NCBI GenBank assembly: GCA_963680875.1
Contig: OY804582.1
Coordinates: 52,904,646 to 52,968,645 of the forward strand
DNA length: 64,000 bases
Direction: 5' to 3'
Origin: Bathymodiolus brooksi
Lineage: Eukaryota; Mollusca; Bivalvia; Mytilida; Modiolidae
The notes below the pieces were generated by a model. The model worked only from the letters and a program-made list of their open reading frames with translations, searched no databases and was not told the origin of the DNA. Below are positions 25,477-36,935 of the stretch, piece after piece. Positions within the stretch are counted from its first letter, which is position 1. Every line of letters starts with the position of its first letter. Position numbers and translations under genes: made by a program.

Positions 25477-25642
25477 TATTGTATTAATATTATAGAAAAT
25501 AATCAAATATTTATATAGATAGACTTCAAAGGAATATTGGTAGCAGTGAATATAGTTCAAATTACCATGTTTATAGCTAATTGTTGTTTTTATGTGGTAA
25601 ATGTTATGGATACCCATTTATTATTATTATTTATTTTTACAG

Positions 25643-25750
25643 CCATTGAATACTGTGATGGAAGGAAGTGTGCACTAAAAGCAAAGTGTGTTAACTTTCA
25701 GTGTGTATGTGATGATGGTTACTATGGCGATGCATATTGTACATGTACAT
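25643..25750 (+). CDS. EGF exon 10 (class B), 108 bp
   Basis: Flanked by TTTTACAG and GTGAGT. Starts IEYCDGRKCALKAKC, loop CVNFQC, ends DDGYYGDAYCTCTC. Eight cysteines, the most of any domain here: two extra in the C-terminal YCTCTC run, which is also unusual in having lost the second glycine of GDG. Confidence 0.9.
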
Positions 25751-25928
25751 GTGAGTATTTTTAATTACAGGGTTATACATCCAATGTTGCACAACATTGT
25801 CAAACACATGTATCTTTAAAAAGAATTGGGCTTAATTTGATCAAATCATCTTGAGGTGTTACATGTAAAGTCATATATTTACAAATTATAAACCAATATT
25901 TTTGTGTTATTCCATTAATGCATGTTAA

Positions 25929-26066
25929 GGCACATATTATACACATATGTTAACTACATATTATACACATATGTTAACTACATATTATACACATATGTTA
26001 ACTACATATTATACACATATGTTAACTACATATTATACACATATGTTAACTACATATTATACACAG
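25929..26066. repeat. 24-bp tandem repeat, about 6 units
   Basis: CATATTATACACATATGTTAACTA repeats almost perfectly. The unit is eight codons long, which explains the open frame through it. It sits in the 494-bp intron between exons 10 and 11. Confidence 0.95.
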
Positions 26067-26244
26067 TATCTGTATTTTCAAAAAGAAAGAAAGAAAAGAA
26101 AAGTATAAGACACAGATATAGAGGAAATGAACAACTTACAATTGAAGATGTTTGTGAGAAAACCCCCTTTTGACATGACAACCAACTGGATTTTTGTTTT
26201 TCATGGACATTTAGATTTTAACTATGATACGTTATTTCTTACAG

Positions 26245-26346
26245 CACTGTGTAACAATGTTAAATGCTGCAACAATTCAGAGTGCCAGAATGGTCAATGT
26301 GTCTGTAAGGAAGGTTACCATGGTGATGGTGCCAAAAAATGTGAAG
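26245..26346 (+). CDS. EGF exon 11 (class A), 102 bp
   Basis: Flanked by TTACAG and GTGATA (a weaker donor). Seven cysteines: Cys2 is doubled (KCCNNSEC). Ends KEGYHGDGAKKCE. Confidence 0.9.
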
Positions 26347-26571
26347 GTGATACAAATTTCTTTAAGTTCATAATAGCTTTTTGAATGACATTTGCATGTG
26401 TGAATAAAAAGGTATCAAATTTCGACAAACTTGGACAAATGTTATTGTTCACCCACCATTTTTGTAAGCATCTAAGTTAGAATTTCATAAATAACATTTA
26501 TTATGACTAACTAAATGATGTATTTTTATGATTATTCTATTCTCGTTTTTGTTTTCTTCACATCATTGCAA

Positions 26572-26833
26572 ATTATGGTTTGTGGTTTATGGTTTATTGT
26601 GTTTAATGCCATTTTCAACAATATTTCAATTATATTGTGTTTGTCAGTTTTATTGGTGGAGGAAACCGGAGTACCCTGAGAAAAGTCGCAATTCACTGAC
26701 AAACTTATCACATAATGTTGTATCGAGTACACCTCACCATGAGCAGGGTTCGAACTCACAACTTTAGTGGTGATAGACACTGATTGCATAGGTAGTTATA
26801 AATCCAACTACAATACGATCATGACCACAATGG
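26572..26833 (-). mobile_element. Family 1 SINE, nearly full length
   Basis: Plus-strand order: CATTTTCAACAATATTTCAA, TTTTATTGGTGGAGGAAACC, CATAATGTTGTATCGAGTAC, GGGTTCGAACTCACAAC (B-box on the minus strand), GGTAGTTATAAATCCAACTA. Confidence 0.85.
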
Positions 26834-26945
26834 CAAAAGATAAATATCTGATTGATAAATGTTGTTAAGAATTAAGTATTAAGAATTCATACTGTGTCTT
26901 ATGATGATCAACCATTTGATTTTTATGTTTAATTTTAAATTCCAG

Positions 26946-27053
26946 TGTTGTCTCTGTGTGGTGGCAAAACATGTAAACCAAATGCTGCATGCATAGACTA
27001 TCAATGTCAGTGTTTGCCTGGTTACCTTGGGAATGGTTACAGTGAGTGTAAAA
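26946..27053 (+). CDS. EGF exon 12 (class B), 108 bp
   Basis: Flanked by ATTCCAG and GTAAGT. Six cysteines; starts LSLCGGKTCKPNAAC, loop CIDYQC, ends LPGYLGNGYSECK. Confidence 0.92.
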
Positions 27054-27184
27054 GTAAGTTGTTTAGCATGGTTACCATAGTAATAGTATAAATAGAACAT
27101 GAAAGTTTGACCATGTCACCATATCTTGAGTATCAGTCTTTGCCAACATTATAATCTTCTGTTTTAAACAAAAAATATAAGGTT

Positions 27185-27352
27185 TTGAATTAGTTTCAGT
27201 GAGCGAGTAGTATAAAAATCCAACTAAGCATGTTTTTTGTCTAATACAAAGCAGATATCATCATCATCTCATCTAAATGTAAATTTGTCTTGCCATGATA
27301 TAGCTGAAAAATTGTTCATTTAATGTTAAACAACAATCACACACTCAATGGA
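27185..27352 (+). mobile_element. Family 2 SINE fragment
   Basis: Contains TCCAACTAAGCATG, CATGATATAGCTGAAAAATT and CAACAATCACACACTCA, the plus-oriented 3' half of the family 2 element. Confidence 0.65.
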
Positions 27353-27962
27353 CTAGAAAAATAATTAAGCAATATTGATTGTCAGATGATGAACTTTGAA
27401 ATATAGAAATGTGAGATACATGTATTCTTAAAAGTGTGTGAGCTGACTTTTTATTAGCTCACCAAGAACCAAAATGACATGTCCTCATAAACTTATGACT
27501 TAAATTTTGCACATTTCACTTTGATTTGAGAAACCACAAGATCTTAATTTGGAACTAAATTTGACAGAAATGTTACTTGTATGAAAATGAATCAAAAGAT
27601 TCTTCTAAATAAATTTGTATATGTATGGTCACAGGATGGTCCATTGTAAAAAGTTGACATTTTTTATGTGGATCAAATATCCAAGACTGGCAATGCTGCA
27701 TGATAAAATTCAATATGGGAACTTTTTGAAACAATATTCTTCTCTGACACAACTGGGTGAGACAGGAGAGGTTGTTGTTGTTAAATTTAGGGTGACCCAA
27801 GAGAAGTTCTTGTTATAGTTGGTGAAATTGTTGACTTTAACTGTTGACCTCAACTTCAGTGTTATCAGTTATCTAATTTTCAGTTCATATATAAAGAAGT
27901 TAGCGAAGTTTAGTTTGAATAATATCAGAAACCATTTAGCCAAAGATTCTTTTTTATTTCAG
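27353..27962. other. Intron remainder, nothing firm
   Basis: A TTAGCTCACCAAG start near 27457 and phrases such as GGTCCATTGTAAAAAGTTGAC suggest an old dispersed repeat, too diverged for me to bound. Confidence 0.4.
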
Positions 27963-28067
27963 AATTATGTAATGGAAAAATTTGTAAAGAAAATGCTTAT
28001 TGTTCTCACAACGACCAATGCTTGTGTAAGCCCAATTACCATGGCGATGGAACAAAGCTTTGTGAAC
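27963..28067 (+). CDS. EGF exon 13 (class A), 105 bp
   Basis: Flanked by ATTTCAG and GTAAGT. Six cysteines; starts LCNGKICKENAYC and ends KPNYHGDGTKLCE. The loop CSHNDQC is one residue longer than the class norm, and N replaces the usual G before the aromatic. Confidence 0.91.
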
Positions 28068-28721
28068 GTAAGTATCTTTCTCTTTGAATGATTTAGAAAA
28101 TTGCTTACAACGACCATTTTATATTACCTTATTTTCATAATGATTAGATTAATGTGTCTATACTAGATAGCAAAACTTTTTAAAGAGCCTTCAAAAATAT
28201 TTGCAATGTATAAAGAAGGAACTGGGTAGAAGATCAAATTATGAGTAACAAATGTTCCAATATTCAGTTTGTGAATCACAGAAAATTATGAGGAAAATAT
28301 TTGAAATGATTCTACTCTGAAACAATTGACCCATTTGAAATCAAACCTGGCAAGAATGTTCCTTGAATAGTTTGTTTTTGATCAGAAGCCCAAGATGGAC
28401 ACCTTATAGTTTAATATAAGGCCCTATATATGATAATGAATGAAATAGTTTTCATAAAAAACTAAACTTTTGATTCAACCTAATCTATACATGAATTATC
28501 AAACGCTTTCATTTTTTGTATGGATCAGAAATTCAAGATGGCCACCACATCAGGCAGGACTGACTAATACATATGATCCTATTGGAATTTTTTTTAGAAA
28601 TATTCAAATTACATTTGAAATCAAACTTGGCTGGAGTGTTCTTGGATATCATATGTCTCTGCAAAAAGTTTGTTGTTAGTGTTGATTGGAAATCCAAGAT
28701 AGCAGAAACCACATTCCATAG
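28068..28721. other. Intron segment, nothing firm
   Basis: Contains phrases like those at 27650 (CCAAGATGGCCACC), so possibly diverged dispersed repeat. No exon seen. Confidence 0.4.
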
Positions 28722-29385
28722 TTATAATAATGATAATAATGAATTCTTTATTTATAGAGGGTTACACAGTTAGTTAATAACTAATCTTCCCTGAGGCCCT
28801 CATTGACATATTTAAACATACATTGTAAAGTACACTATATAAAAGTTACACACAAGAAGCAATACATTGTAATAAGTATACGCAAAAAGATTTAGTAAAT
28901 ATTTAATGGTAATTTAAGGTACATCATCATTTAAAATGAGACTTTTAACTTTTGTTTTAAATGCATTATGAGAAAAAACTTGCCGTATCGAAAACGGAAG
29001 TTCATTCCATAGCTTTGGTCCAGAGTATGTAAATGTTTTCTTAAAAAGTTCAGTTTTTGCCTTTGGGATTTCTTATTTTCACTTACAACATTTCGGAGCG
29101 AGTAAGGATTTCTATCAGACAAGTATTGGATTTTATTTTTTAAATATACAGGTGCTTCATTCTTTAGACATTTTGAAACAAGAAGATATATATGATATTT
29201 GATTCTTTGTTCAATACTCATCCATCCCAGTTGTTTAAATAGAGGTTCAGATGGTGCTATGGGATCTTGATCTAATATCCATCTTGCTGTTCTTTTTTTG
29301 GAATTTAAGAATGCGATTTAGTCCCTCATTTGAACAATTTCCCCAAACAACACAGCAATATAAGACTTTGTGTGAAAAGGAATAA
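28722..29385 (-). mobile_element. 3' end of a non-LTR retrotransposon (LINE), frameshifted
   Basis: On the minus strand the translation matches the C-terminal region of LINE reverse transcriptases: a CVVWGN motif, then LGWMSIEQRIKYH, LLVSKCL and P-Y-SLR; a further frame gives GPKLWNELP. These lie in different frames, with frame changes near 29290 and 29055, so the copy is dead. The 3' end is an ATTATT-type microsatellite (28722-28740 on the plus strand), a common LINE tail. Everything upstream of the C-terminal region is missing, as usual for 5'-truncated copies. The family is not resolved. Confidence 0.85.
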
Positions 29386-29753
29386 GATGGTTTTTTTATC
29401 TCAAAATTATGATTTTCTTGAACTCAAACTGTTCATGAATAAACATGTGAATGATATAGGCTCAGGAGCCAGTAGTTTATTTATATATATGTGTAAATAG
29501 AATAAATAATAAAAACAATTTGTAAAACAAAACAATTCATAACTCTAGCTACTTATGTCTCTCCTTCTGTTTTATAGAAAGCTATATTTCAAATTAAAAA
29601 CCTGTAAAGTTGAATCTTAGTTTGGAAGGCATTTAACCTAACATCAGATTGTCTTGCCCTTCCAATCCCTCATATTTTCATACAACTTTTCTAGGAAGAG
29701 ACATAAAATAAAAAATTTATTTTACATGTTTTAAACTCCTTATTTATTTTCAG

Positions 29754-29861
29754 CCATAAGTATATGTGGAGGTAAATCGTGTGTATCTAATGCACATTGT
29801 TTTGACTACAAGTGTGTGTGTGATGCTGGGTATGTTGGTTGTGGATACACAAAATGTGAAA
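29754..29861 (+). CDS. EGF exon 14 (class B), 108 bp
   Basis: Flanked by TTTTCAG and GTAAGT. Starts ISICGGKSCVSNAHC, loop CFDYKC, ends DAGYVGCGYTKCE. Seven cysteines: Cys replaces the acidic or asparagine residue of the G-D-G turn. Confidence 0.91.
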
Positions 29862-29983
29862 GTAAGTTTAGATAATATCTATTGTTTTATATCTCCCAAT
29901 CTTATAGGGAAGAAATATCATTTGATCATGTCCTTCCATCGTCTGTAACCAAAGATTTTGTGTGCAACTCCTGCTATATTTTA

Positions 29984-32862
29984 AATTGAGTGATTGGTTC
30001 TTGTTTAATGTCAAATGAGCAATTTTTCAGCCATATCCTGGTGAGAACAAGGTTACATTCAATGAGACGATGATGATGTCTTCTTTAAACTAGTCCCAAC
30101 ATGCTTGGTTGGATTTATTATTTTGCTGAAACAACAGTCTATGTGTAGGCATGTTACTTCACAGGGACACATTATCTTGATTCTGAGCCAACCAGTCTTT
30201 ACTTCTACTCCTTAATGCTGCATTCTTATAGTGGAGAAGCAGCAAACACTAGTTTTATAGTCTTTGGGTTTGACCTGCCCGGGGCTCGGACCCATGATCT
30301 ACTAGTTTTATAGTCTTTGGGTTCGACCTGCCCGGGGCTCGGACCCATGATCTACTAGTTTTATAGTCTTTGGGTTTGACCTGCCCGGGGTTCGGACCCA
30401 TGATCTACTAGTTTTATAGTCTTTGGGTTTGACCTGCCCGGGGCTCGGACCCATGATCTACTAGTTTTATAGTCTTTGGGTTTGACCTGCCCGGGGCTCG
30501 GACCCATGATCTACTAGTTTTATAGTCTTTGGGTTTGACCTGCCCGGGGCTCGGACCCATGATCTACTAGTTTTATAGTCTTTGTGTTCGACCTGCCCGG
30601 GGCTCGGACCCATGATCTACTAGTTTTATAGTCTTTGGGTTCGACCTGCCCTGGGCTTGGACCCATGATCTACTAGTTTTATAGTCTTTGTGTTCGACCT
30701 GCCCGGGGCTCAGACCCATGATCTAGTTTTATAGTCTTTGGGTTCGACCTGCCCGGGGCTTGGACCCATGATCTACTAGTTTTATAGTCTTTGGGTTCGA
30801 CCTGCCCGGGGCTTGGACCCATGATCTACTAGTTTTATAGTCTTTGGGTTCGACCTGCCCGGGGCTCGGACCCATAATCTACTAGTTTTATAGTCTTTGG
30901 GTTCGACCTGCCCTGGGCTTGGACCCATGATCTACTAGTTTTATAGTCTTTGTGTTCGACCTGCCCGGGGCTCAGACCCATGATCTACTAGTTTTATAGT
31001 CTTTGGGTTCGACCTGCCCGGGGCTCGGGCCCATGATCTACTAGTTTTATAGTCTTTGGGTTCGACCTGCTGGTGATTGGACCCATGATCTACCGCACTT
31101 GAGGTGACCGGGGCTGGGACCCATGATCTACTAGTTTTATGGTCTTTGGGTTCGACCTGCCTGGGGCTCGGACCCATGATCTACTAGTTTTATAGTCTTT
31201 GAGTTCGACCTGCCCGGGGTTCGGACCCATGATCTACTAGTTTTAGTCTTTTGGTTCGACCTGCCCGGGGCTCGGACCCATGATCTACTAGTTTTATAGT
31301 CTTTGAGTTCGACCTGCCCGGGGCTCAGACCCATGATCTACTAGTTTTATAGTCTTTGGGTTCGACCTGCCGGTGATTTGGACCCATGATCTACCGCACT
31401 TGAGGTGACCGGGGCTGGGACCCATGATCTACTAGTTTTATGGTCTTTGGGTTCGACCTGCCCGGGGCTCGGACCCATGATCTACCACACTTGAGGTGCC
31501 CGGGGCTGGGACCCATGATCTACTAGTTTTATAGTCTTTGGGTTCGACCTGCCTGGGGCTCGGACCCATGATCTACTAGTTTTATAATCTTTGGGTTCGA
31601 CCTGCCCAGACCCATGATCTACTAGTTTTATAATCTTTGGGTTCGACCTGCCCTGGGCTTGGACCCATGATCTACCACACTTGAGGTGCCCGGGGCTGGG
31701 ACCCATGATCTACTAGTTTTATAGTCTTTGGGTTCGACTTGCCCGGGGTTCGGACCCATGATCTACTAGTTTTATAGTCTTTGGGTTTGACCTGCCCGGG
31801 GCTGGGACCCATGATCTACTAGTTTTATAGTCTTTGGGTTCGACCTGTCCGGGGCTTGGACCCATGATCTACTAGTTTTATAGCCTTTGGGTTCGACCTG
31901 CCCTGGGCTTGGACCCATGATCTACTAGTTTTATAGTCTTTGGGTTCGACCTGCCCTGGGCTGGGACCCATGATCTACTAGTATTATAGTCTTTGGGTTC
32001 GACCTGCCCTGGGCTTGGACCCATGATCTACTAGTTTTATAGTCTTTGGGTTCGACCTGCCCGGGGTTCGGACCCATGATCTACTAGTATTATAGTCTTT
32101 GGGTTCGACTTGCCCGGGGTTTGGACCCATGATCTACTAGTTTTATAGTCTTTGGGTTCGACCTGCCCGGGGTTCGGACCCATGATCTACTAGTTTTATA
32201 GTCTTTGGGTTCGACCTGCCCGGGGCTCGGACCCATGATCTACTAGTATTATAGTCTTTGGGTTCGACCTGCCCTGGGCTCAGACCCATGATCTACTAGT
32301 ATTATAGTCTTTGGGTTCGACCTGCCCGGGGCTTGGACCCATGATCTACTAGTTTTATAGTCTTTGGGTTCGACCTGCCCGGGGCTCAGACCCATGATCT
32401 ACTAGTTTTAGTCTTTTGGTTCGACCTGCCCGGGGCTCGGACCCATGATCTACTAGTTTTATAGTCTTTGGGTTCGACCTGCCCTGGGCTTGGACCCATG
32501 ATCTACTAGTTTTATAGTCTTTGGGTTCGACCTGCCCGGGGCTGGGACCAATGATCTACTAGTTTTATAGTCTTTGAGTTCGACCTGCCCGGGGCTCGGA
32601 CCCATGATCTACTAGTTTTATAGTCTTTGGGTTCGACCTGCCCGGGGCTCGGACCCATGATCTACTAGTTTTATAGTCTTTGGGTTTGACCTGCCCGGGG
32701 TTCGGACCCATGATCTACTAGTATTATAGTCTTTGGGTTCGACCTGCCCTGGGCTTGGACCCATGATTTACTAGTTTTATAGTCTTTGGGTTCGACCTGC
32801 CCGGGGCTCGGACCCATTATCTACCGCACTTGAGGCAAGCATACTAATAATTACAGCACTAA
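29984..32862 (-). mobile_element. Family 2 SINE inflated by an internal 53-bp array
   Basis: The left part (29984-30252) is a normal family 2 copy, from GAGTGATTGGTTCTTGTTTA through GTCTTTGGGTTTGACCTG. The right end (TCTACCGCACTTGAGGCAAG to 32862) is the normal inverted tRNA-like head. Everything between is tandem copies of the segment around the B-box. Confidence 0.88.
30253..32828. repeat. 53-bp tandem array inside a SINE, about 48 units
   Basis: The unit joins CCCGGGGCTCGGACCCATGA, TCTACTAGTTTTATAGTC and TTTGGGTTCGACCTG. Variants include CCTGGG, TTCGG and CTTGG; some units extend into TCTACCGCACTTGAGGTG. Every unit contains a B-box-like sequence on each strand (GGGTTCGACC on plus, GGGTCCGAGCC on minus). 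Overlapping minus-strand frames are by-products. Confidence 0.95.
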
Positions 32863-33587
32863 TGCTGTCTATTTCAAAGTAATTCTGTTTGAAACTTCAC
32901 ATACCAGATTATTACCATATAGAGTTATTTATGGCATTGAAACAATTTTTAAACAATTATTTTAAAGGAGTTATTGCCCTTTGTATAACTGCAAATATTA
33001 CATATAGGATATGAAAGCTTGTCCATGCTTTTTAAATAATTTTTTTTTTTAAACTTTCCCTGCTTTTTTCCATATGGAAGTGTACATATCATTGTGACTG
33101 TCTGCTTTAATCATATTAAACAATGTATCAGATGAAAACATGTGAGAATAAAGATGAAGAAATGTCAAAGACTCACTTAATTTGTATTGTTTTGGGCAAA
33201 TTGAAATTCTGTAGCTGTGGACTGATGTTTAAATTGTGATACAGGAAGTTGTAATTTGAAATTACCCATACACTAACTAGATACAGCAGTTTCCTTAGCA
33301 AACAAAATGTAAGAGTATACATGTATTTTTCTGCAAAAATAACAAAATAAAATGAGTTCAGTCATGAAAATATGCAATTATGTTATCCAGCTTCTCTAAC
33401 AGCTGAACAATGAAATAAATTCTGAAATCAAATACAAAACCTTTTTGTTGTATACAGGTGTATTTGATTGGAAAAAAACAGGTTAAGTTTGAATGCAGAA
33501 GTCAAATTCATCATGTCCTAGTTGTACTTGAAAGTAACTTTCACATTATGTAAATGGTGTCAAATTTGTTGTGTATTTTATATATTC
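32863..33587. other. Intron segment, nothing recognised
   Basis: AT-rich, unique-looking sequence between the SINE array and a small fold-back element. Confidence 0.6.
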
Positions 33588-33702
33588 AATATTGGTGCAT
33601 TGACGGTAAATATAGAATTTATGTGGCAAGGAAAGCGAATCTTTCCATCCGTTTCGTGCCGAGCCACATAAATTCTATATTAACCGTCAATATACCAATA
33701 TT
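33588..33702. mobile_element. Small fold-back element, about 115 bp
   Basis: AATATTGGTGCATTGACGGT ... AGAATTTATGTGGC on the left is mirrored by GCCACATAAATTCTATATT ... ACCGTCAATATACCAATATT on the right, with a short GC-richer loop. The stem is nearly perfect over about 45 bp. Confidence 0.85.
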
Positions 33703-33812
33703 GTATTTATCCTGCAATAAAATTTCTAACCAAAAAAATGTTATTTAATTTAATATAATAAAAGAAAGATAACGGAAACTCAATTGATACCTCAATAGTA
33801 GTTCTGGTAAGG

Positions 33813-33969
33813 GGTGTGGCTTAAAGGCTTTATTAGGCTAATGTGAAAAGTGTTATTATGACAAGGGTGTGGCTTAATAGCTCTATTAGGCTACTGTGAA
33901 AGTGTTATTATGACAGGGGTGTGGCCTAATGGCTTTATTAGGTTAATGTGAAAAGTGTTATTATGCCAC
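33813..33969. repeat. 52-53 bp tandem repeat, 3 units
   Basis: GGTGTGGCTTAA or GGTGTGGCCTAA starts at 33813, 33866 and 33918. Each is followed by TTATTAGG and GTGTTATTATG. Confidence 0.92.
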
Positions 33970-34204
33970 TGTCATAATAAAGCAGCAGTTTATTTCAACC
34001 CATTTATTATGACAAAAAATAACCCAATTGCAGGATTAATAAGTGTACAGAAGAGGAAACATTACTATTATTTGGCATCTGTCACCTGTTGTAATGTTGA
34101 AAGACATTCTCATTGGTTACCACACAAATGTCATAGTGACAAAATGTAATATCTAGGTTTCCACACAGAATTTCTGTTGTAGTGTCAGAAACATACATGA
34201 TAAC

Positions 34205-34312
34205 CAGTATTTACACCAATTCCTTAATGCTGTGTGCTTAGCTGAGAAGCAGTAAAGATCAATATGGTAGTCTTTGGTTTGATCTGACCGTGGATCGAAT
34301 CCATTATTAACT
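34205..34312 (-). mobile_element. Family 2 SINE fragment
   Basis: TCCTTAATGCTGTGTGCTTA and GATCTGACCGTGGATCGAAT match the middle of family 2. Confidence 0.65.
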
Positions 34313-34434
34313 ACTTTCCAGGCAGTCATGTTGTCATGGTAGGTCAAGAATAAATAAATGCAGACCATTATTTTCTTTTATTAACAAACATTGGAATACA
34401 AGATGTTTATTTACCTATATTTGTATATTTTTAG

Positions 34435-34536
34435 AACTTTGTCAAAATAAGAGATGTGGAAATTATGCATATTGTGATGCTAATGAATGTATTTGTCAAA
34501 ATGGATACCATGGAAACCCATACATAAAATGTGAAC
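34435..34536 (+). CDS. EGF exon 15 (class A), 102 bp
   Basis: Flanked by TTTTTAG and GTAAGT. Six cysteines; starts LCQNKRCGNYAYC and ends QNGYHGNPYIKCE. The preceding intron is 4.6 kb because of the SINE array. Confidence 0.92.
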
Positions 34537-34656
34537 GTAAGTTATTTACTAAATTAACATATAACAGCAACTAAAGGAAAGAGATAAACATAAACAAGAT
34601 GAAGGTGGAGTATCAGTGTTTAATGTGGTCATTTTGATTGGTGGAACAAACTGGAG

Positions 34657-34846
34657 TACAGTATTCCCCCTCATTTAAAGCCCCTCCCACCAAAGGCAAC
34701 CTCTCTTATCTGGCCAAATTTCAGATGTACTGAGATGGTACATGTAAAATACTTCTAAATTGGCCACCTAAAGGGAGGTTACCTCTGTTATAAGGCCACA
34801 TTTCATTGCAGATGGGTTAACCTTATAAGAGGGAGACTACTTTTAC
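34657..34846. mobile_element. Short inverted-repeat element (MITE-like)
   Basis: The left end is TACAGTATTCCCCCTC and the right end CTTATAAGAGGGAGACTACT. A similar element is at 48985-49163. It sits inside a diverged family 1 SINE remnant (GATTGGTGGAACAAACTGGA). Confidence 0.65.
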
Positions 34847-35676
34847 TTAAGAATATCACATTAACTGTTATAGGTACCTAGAAATTGAACTAACATATCA
34901 TACCTGTTAACCCTCCCCCTTTGCACGGGAGTCTCCCACATGGACTGGGTCTCCTGCGCGGGAGACATTAATCTCCCGCACGATCTCCCCCCAACAAGAA
35001 AATCAAGTACAATGAAATCTTGACCTACATTTTGCAATCAATATTTCTGGAAATTCCCCATTTGGAACTCCCGCTCTGACAAAAAACGCTGAGAGATACG
35101 AATGGTAAAGGTGTTTAAATGATATCCGGTTATTGATCTGTTTGACACCTTTACAGGTAAATTGGGTCATGGAGATTAATTAAGGTGTTGATGATTATAC
35201 AACAATTATCCACTGATTGACAGTTAATTGGGGATAAGGAAGTGGGTTTGTGGCACACGCTTAGATGATTAAAAGTGTGATAGCGGCAATTAAAAATAGT
35301 TATAAACCGTTGTGCAAACAGGAGTCGGACAACCTTTGATGCCGAGGAAAACTTCTTATTTCGATCAAACGTGCAATGAATTCATCTCGGATTGAGTTGT
35401 TATGGCTTGTTTGGGACCAAAGCCGATCAAAGTATTATTTAAGGACTAAGTTCCAGGATGGAATTGATAAACCACAAAAATGCCGAAACGTATGCTATCA
35501 CCCAACGCACCAGCAGCAAAGTGACTTTTTAATTTTAGTGCTCTATGACTTTATTGTTCAGAACATTCTGTCTTCATTGTTATTGCTTTGTTATAACCTT
35601 ATGATTATGAATGATTATGAATAAATTACTAGTATAAATAAAGTTTTTATCCTTCATTCATCATATGAAACACTAC

Positions 35677-36935
35677 TACACTGTGTACAAACTGACCCAG
35701 CAAAAAATGTTTGGACTCGTGCATATCTAATTCCGGAACGGAACCGGACTGTAAGAAGGCAAGAAGAAAGTAAGAATTCTGTTTATTTATTTGTTTTTTT
35801 TGCATGAACTTGGGGGAAATAAATGCTTTATTAACCATTTCCTGCTGTCAGATGAAACATTTTGGCTATGTCATCGTATATTAATTGAGAAATAAGCGAT
35901 AATGTGCCGCAAAATGACGATCAGCTTGACCCCAACCCCGAATTTCGCTCAGTTTCTCTTTGAATTGCTCACATTGAATGGAACGAAATGTATTGAAGGA
36001 ACGATTGATGAATAAAGATGACAAGAATCGTCACTTTGTGATTTTAATTATTGATATAAGTAAGCACAGGGCGAAAGAAATGGGTCATGTCAAAATGGCA
36101 GGACCCGGTTTCGTGAATGATGTTACAGCATGATGACCCAGTTTTGTTCCAAAAATATTTACGAACAAACAGGAACCAAAGCAACAGAAATCCACAGCCA
36201 CCACTGTTTATCCTGTGATACAAGATTTCCACAATTCGATGACTTAATAAAACATTTTAGAGAAAATCATCCGTACCATTGTTATTACTGCAAAACAACC
36301 TTCGTCCTATTTGAAGAAGTAATAAAACACTCGACGGAAAACCACGGCTCACTAATGTTGAAAGTTAAATACCTTGAACTGAATCCATCTAGTGGACATT
36401 ATGGTTACAAAAGCCTTAATTTCAATGTTATTCCAGAGAAAATAAAGGCTTTGGTTCCTGTTTGTTCGTAAAAATTTTTTGGAACAAAACCGGGTCATCA
36501 TGCTGTAACATCATTCACGAAACCGGGTCCTGCCATTTTGACATGACCCATTTCTTTCGCCCCGTGCTTACTTATATCAATAATTAAAATCACAAAGTGA
36601 TGATTCTTGTCATCTTTATTCATCAATCGTTCCTTCAATACATTTCGTTCCATTCAATGTGAGCAATTCAAAGAGAAACTGAGCGAAATTCGGGGTTGGG
36701 GTTAAGCTGATCGTCATTTTGCAGCACATTATCGCTTATTTCTCAATCAATATACGATGACATAGCCAAAATGTTTCATCTGACAGCAGGAAATGGTTAA
36801 TAAAGCATTTATTTCCCCCAAGTTCATGCAAAAATCAAATAAATAAACAGAATTCTTACCTCCTTCTTGCCTTCTTACAGTCTAGATGTGCACGAGTCCA
36901 AACATTTTTTGCCGGGTCGGTTTGTACACAGTGTA
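35677..36935. mobile_element. Fold-back element: two arms of about 500 bp around a 265-bp loop
   Basis: The left arm (35677-36182) starts TACACTGTGTACAAAC and ends AACAGGAACCAAAGC. The right arm (36448-36935) is its inverted copy, starting GCTTTGGTTCCTG and ending GTTTGTACACAGTGTA. Arm identity is high apart from small indels. The loop is coding-like and contains two C2H2 zinc fingers. Confidence 0.9.
36130..36471 (+). CDS. Two-finger C2H2 zinc-finger ORF in the fold-back loop (113 aa)
   Basis: The open frame starts in the left arm, crosses the loop and ends in the right arm. Finger 1 uses C26, C29, H42 and H47; finger 2 uses C51, C54, H67 and H72. Both have C-x2-C-x12-H-x4-H spacing and lie back to back, with only three residues (P-Y-H) between H47 and C51. 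Residues 1-18 and about 107-113 are encoded by the inverted arms, so the termini are probably not native. C2H2 fingers bind nucleic acid or protein; the role here is unknown. It could be a captured host exon, a transposon-encoded finger protein or a fossil. No promoter or splice evidence was seen. Confidence 0.5.
   Translation: MMTQFCSKNIYEQTGTKATEIHSHHCLSCDTRFPQFDDLIKHFRENHPYHCYYCKTTFVLFEEVIKHSTENHGSLMLKVKYLELNPSSGHYGYKSLNFNVIPEKIKALVPVCS

Noticed and set aside
25922..26173. 83-aa open frame
   Set aside because: Product of the 24-bp intronic repeat.
30941..31706. Minus-strand open frames of 65-78 aa
   Set aside because: They follow the 53-bp SINE array and end wherever a unit varies.
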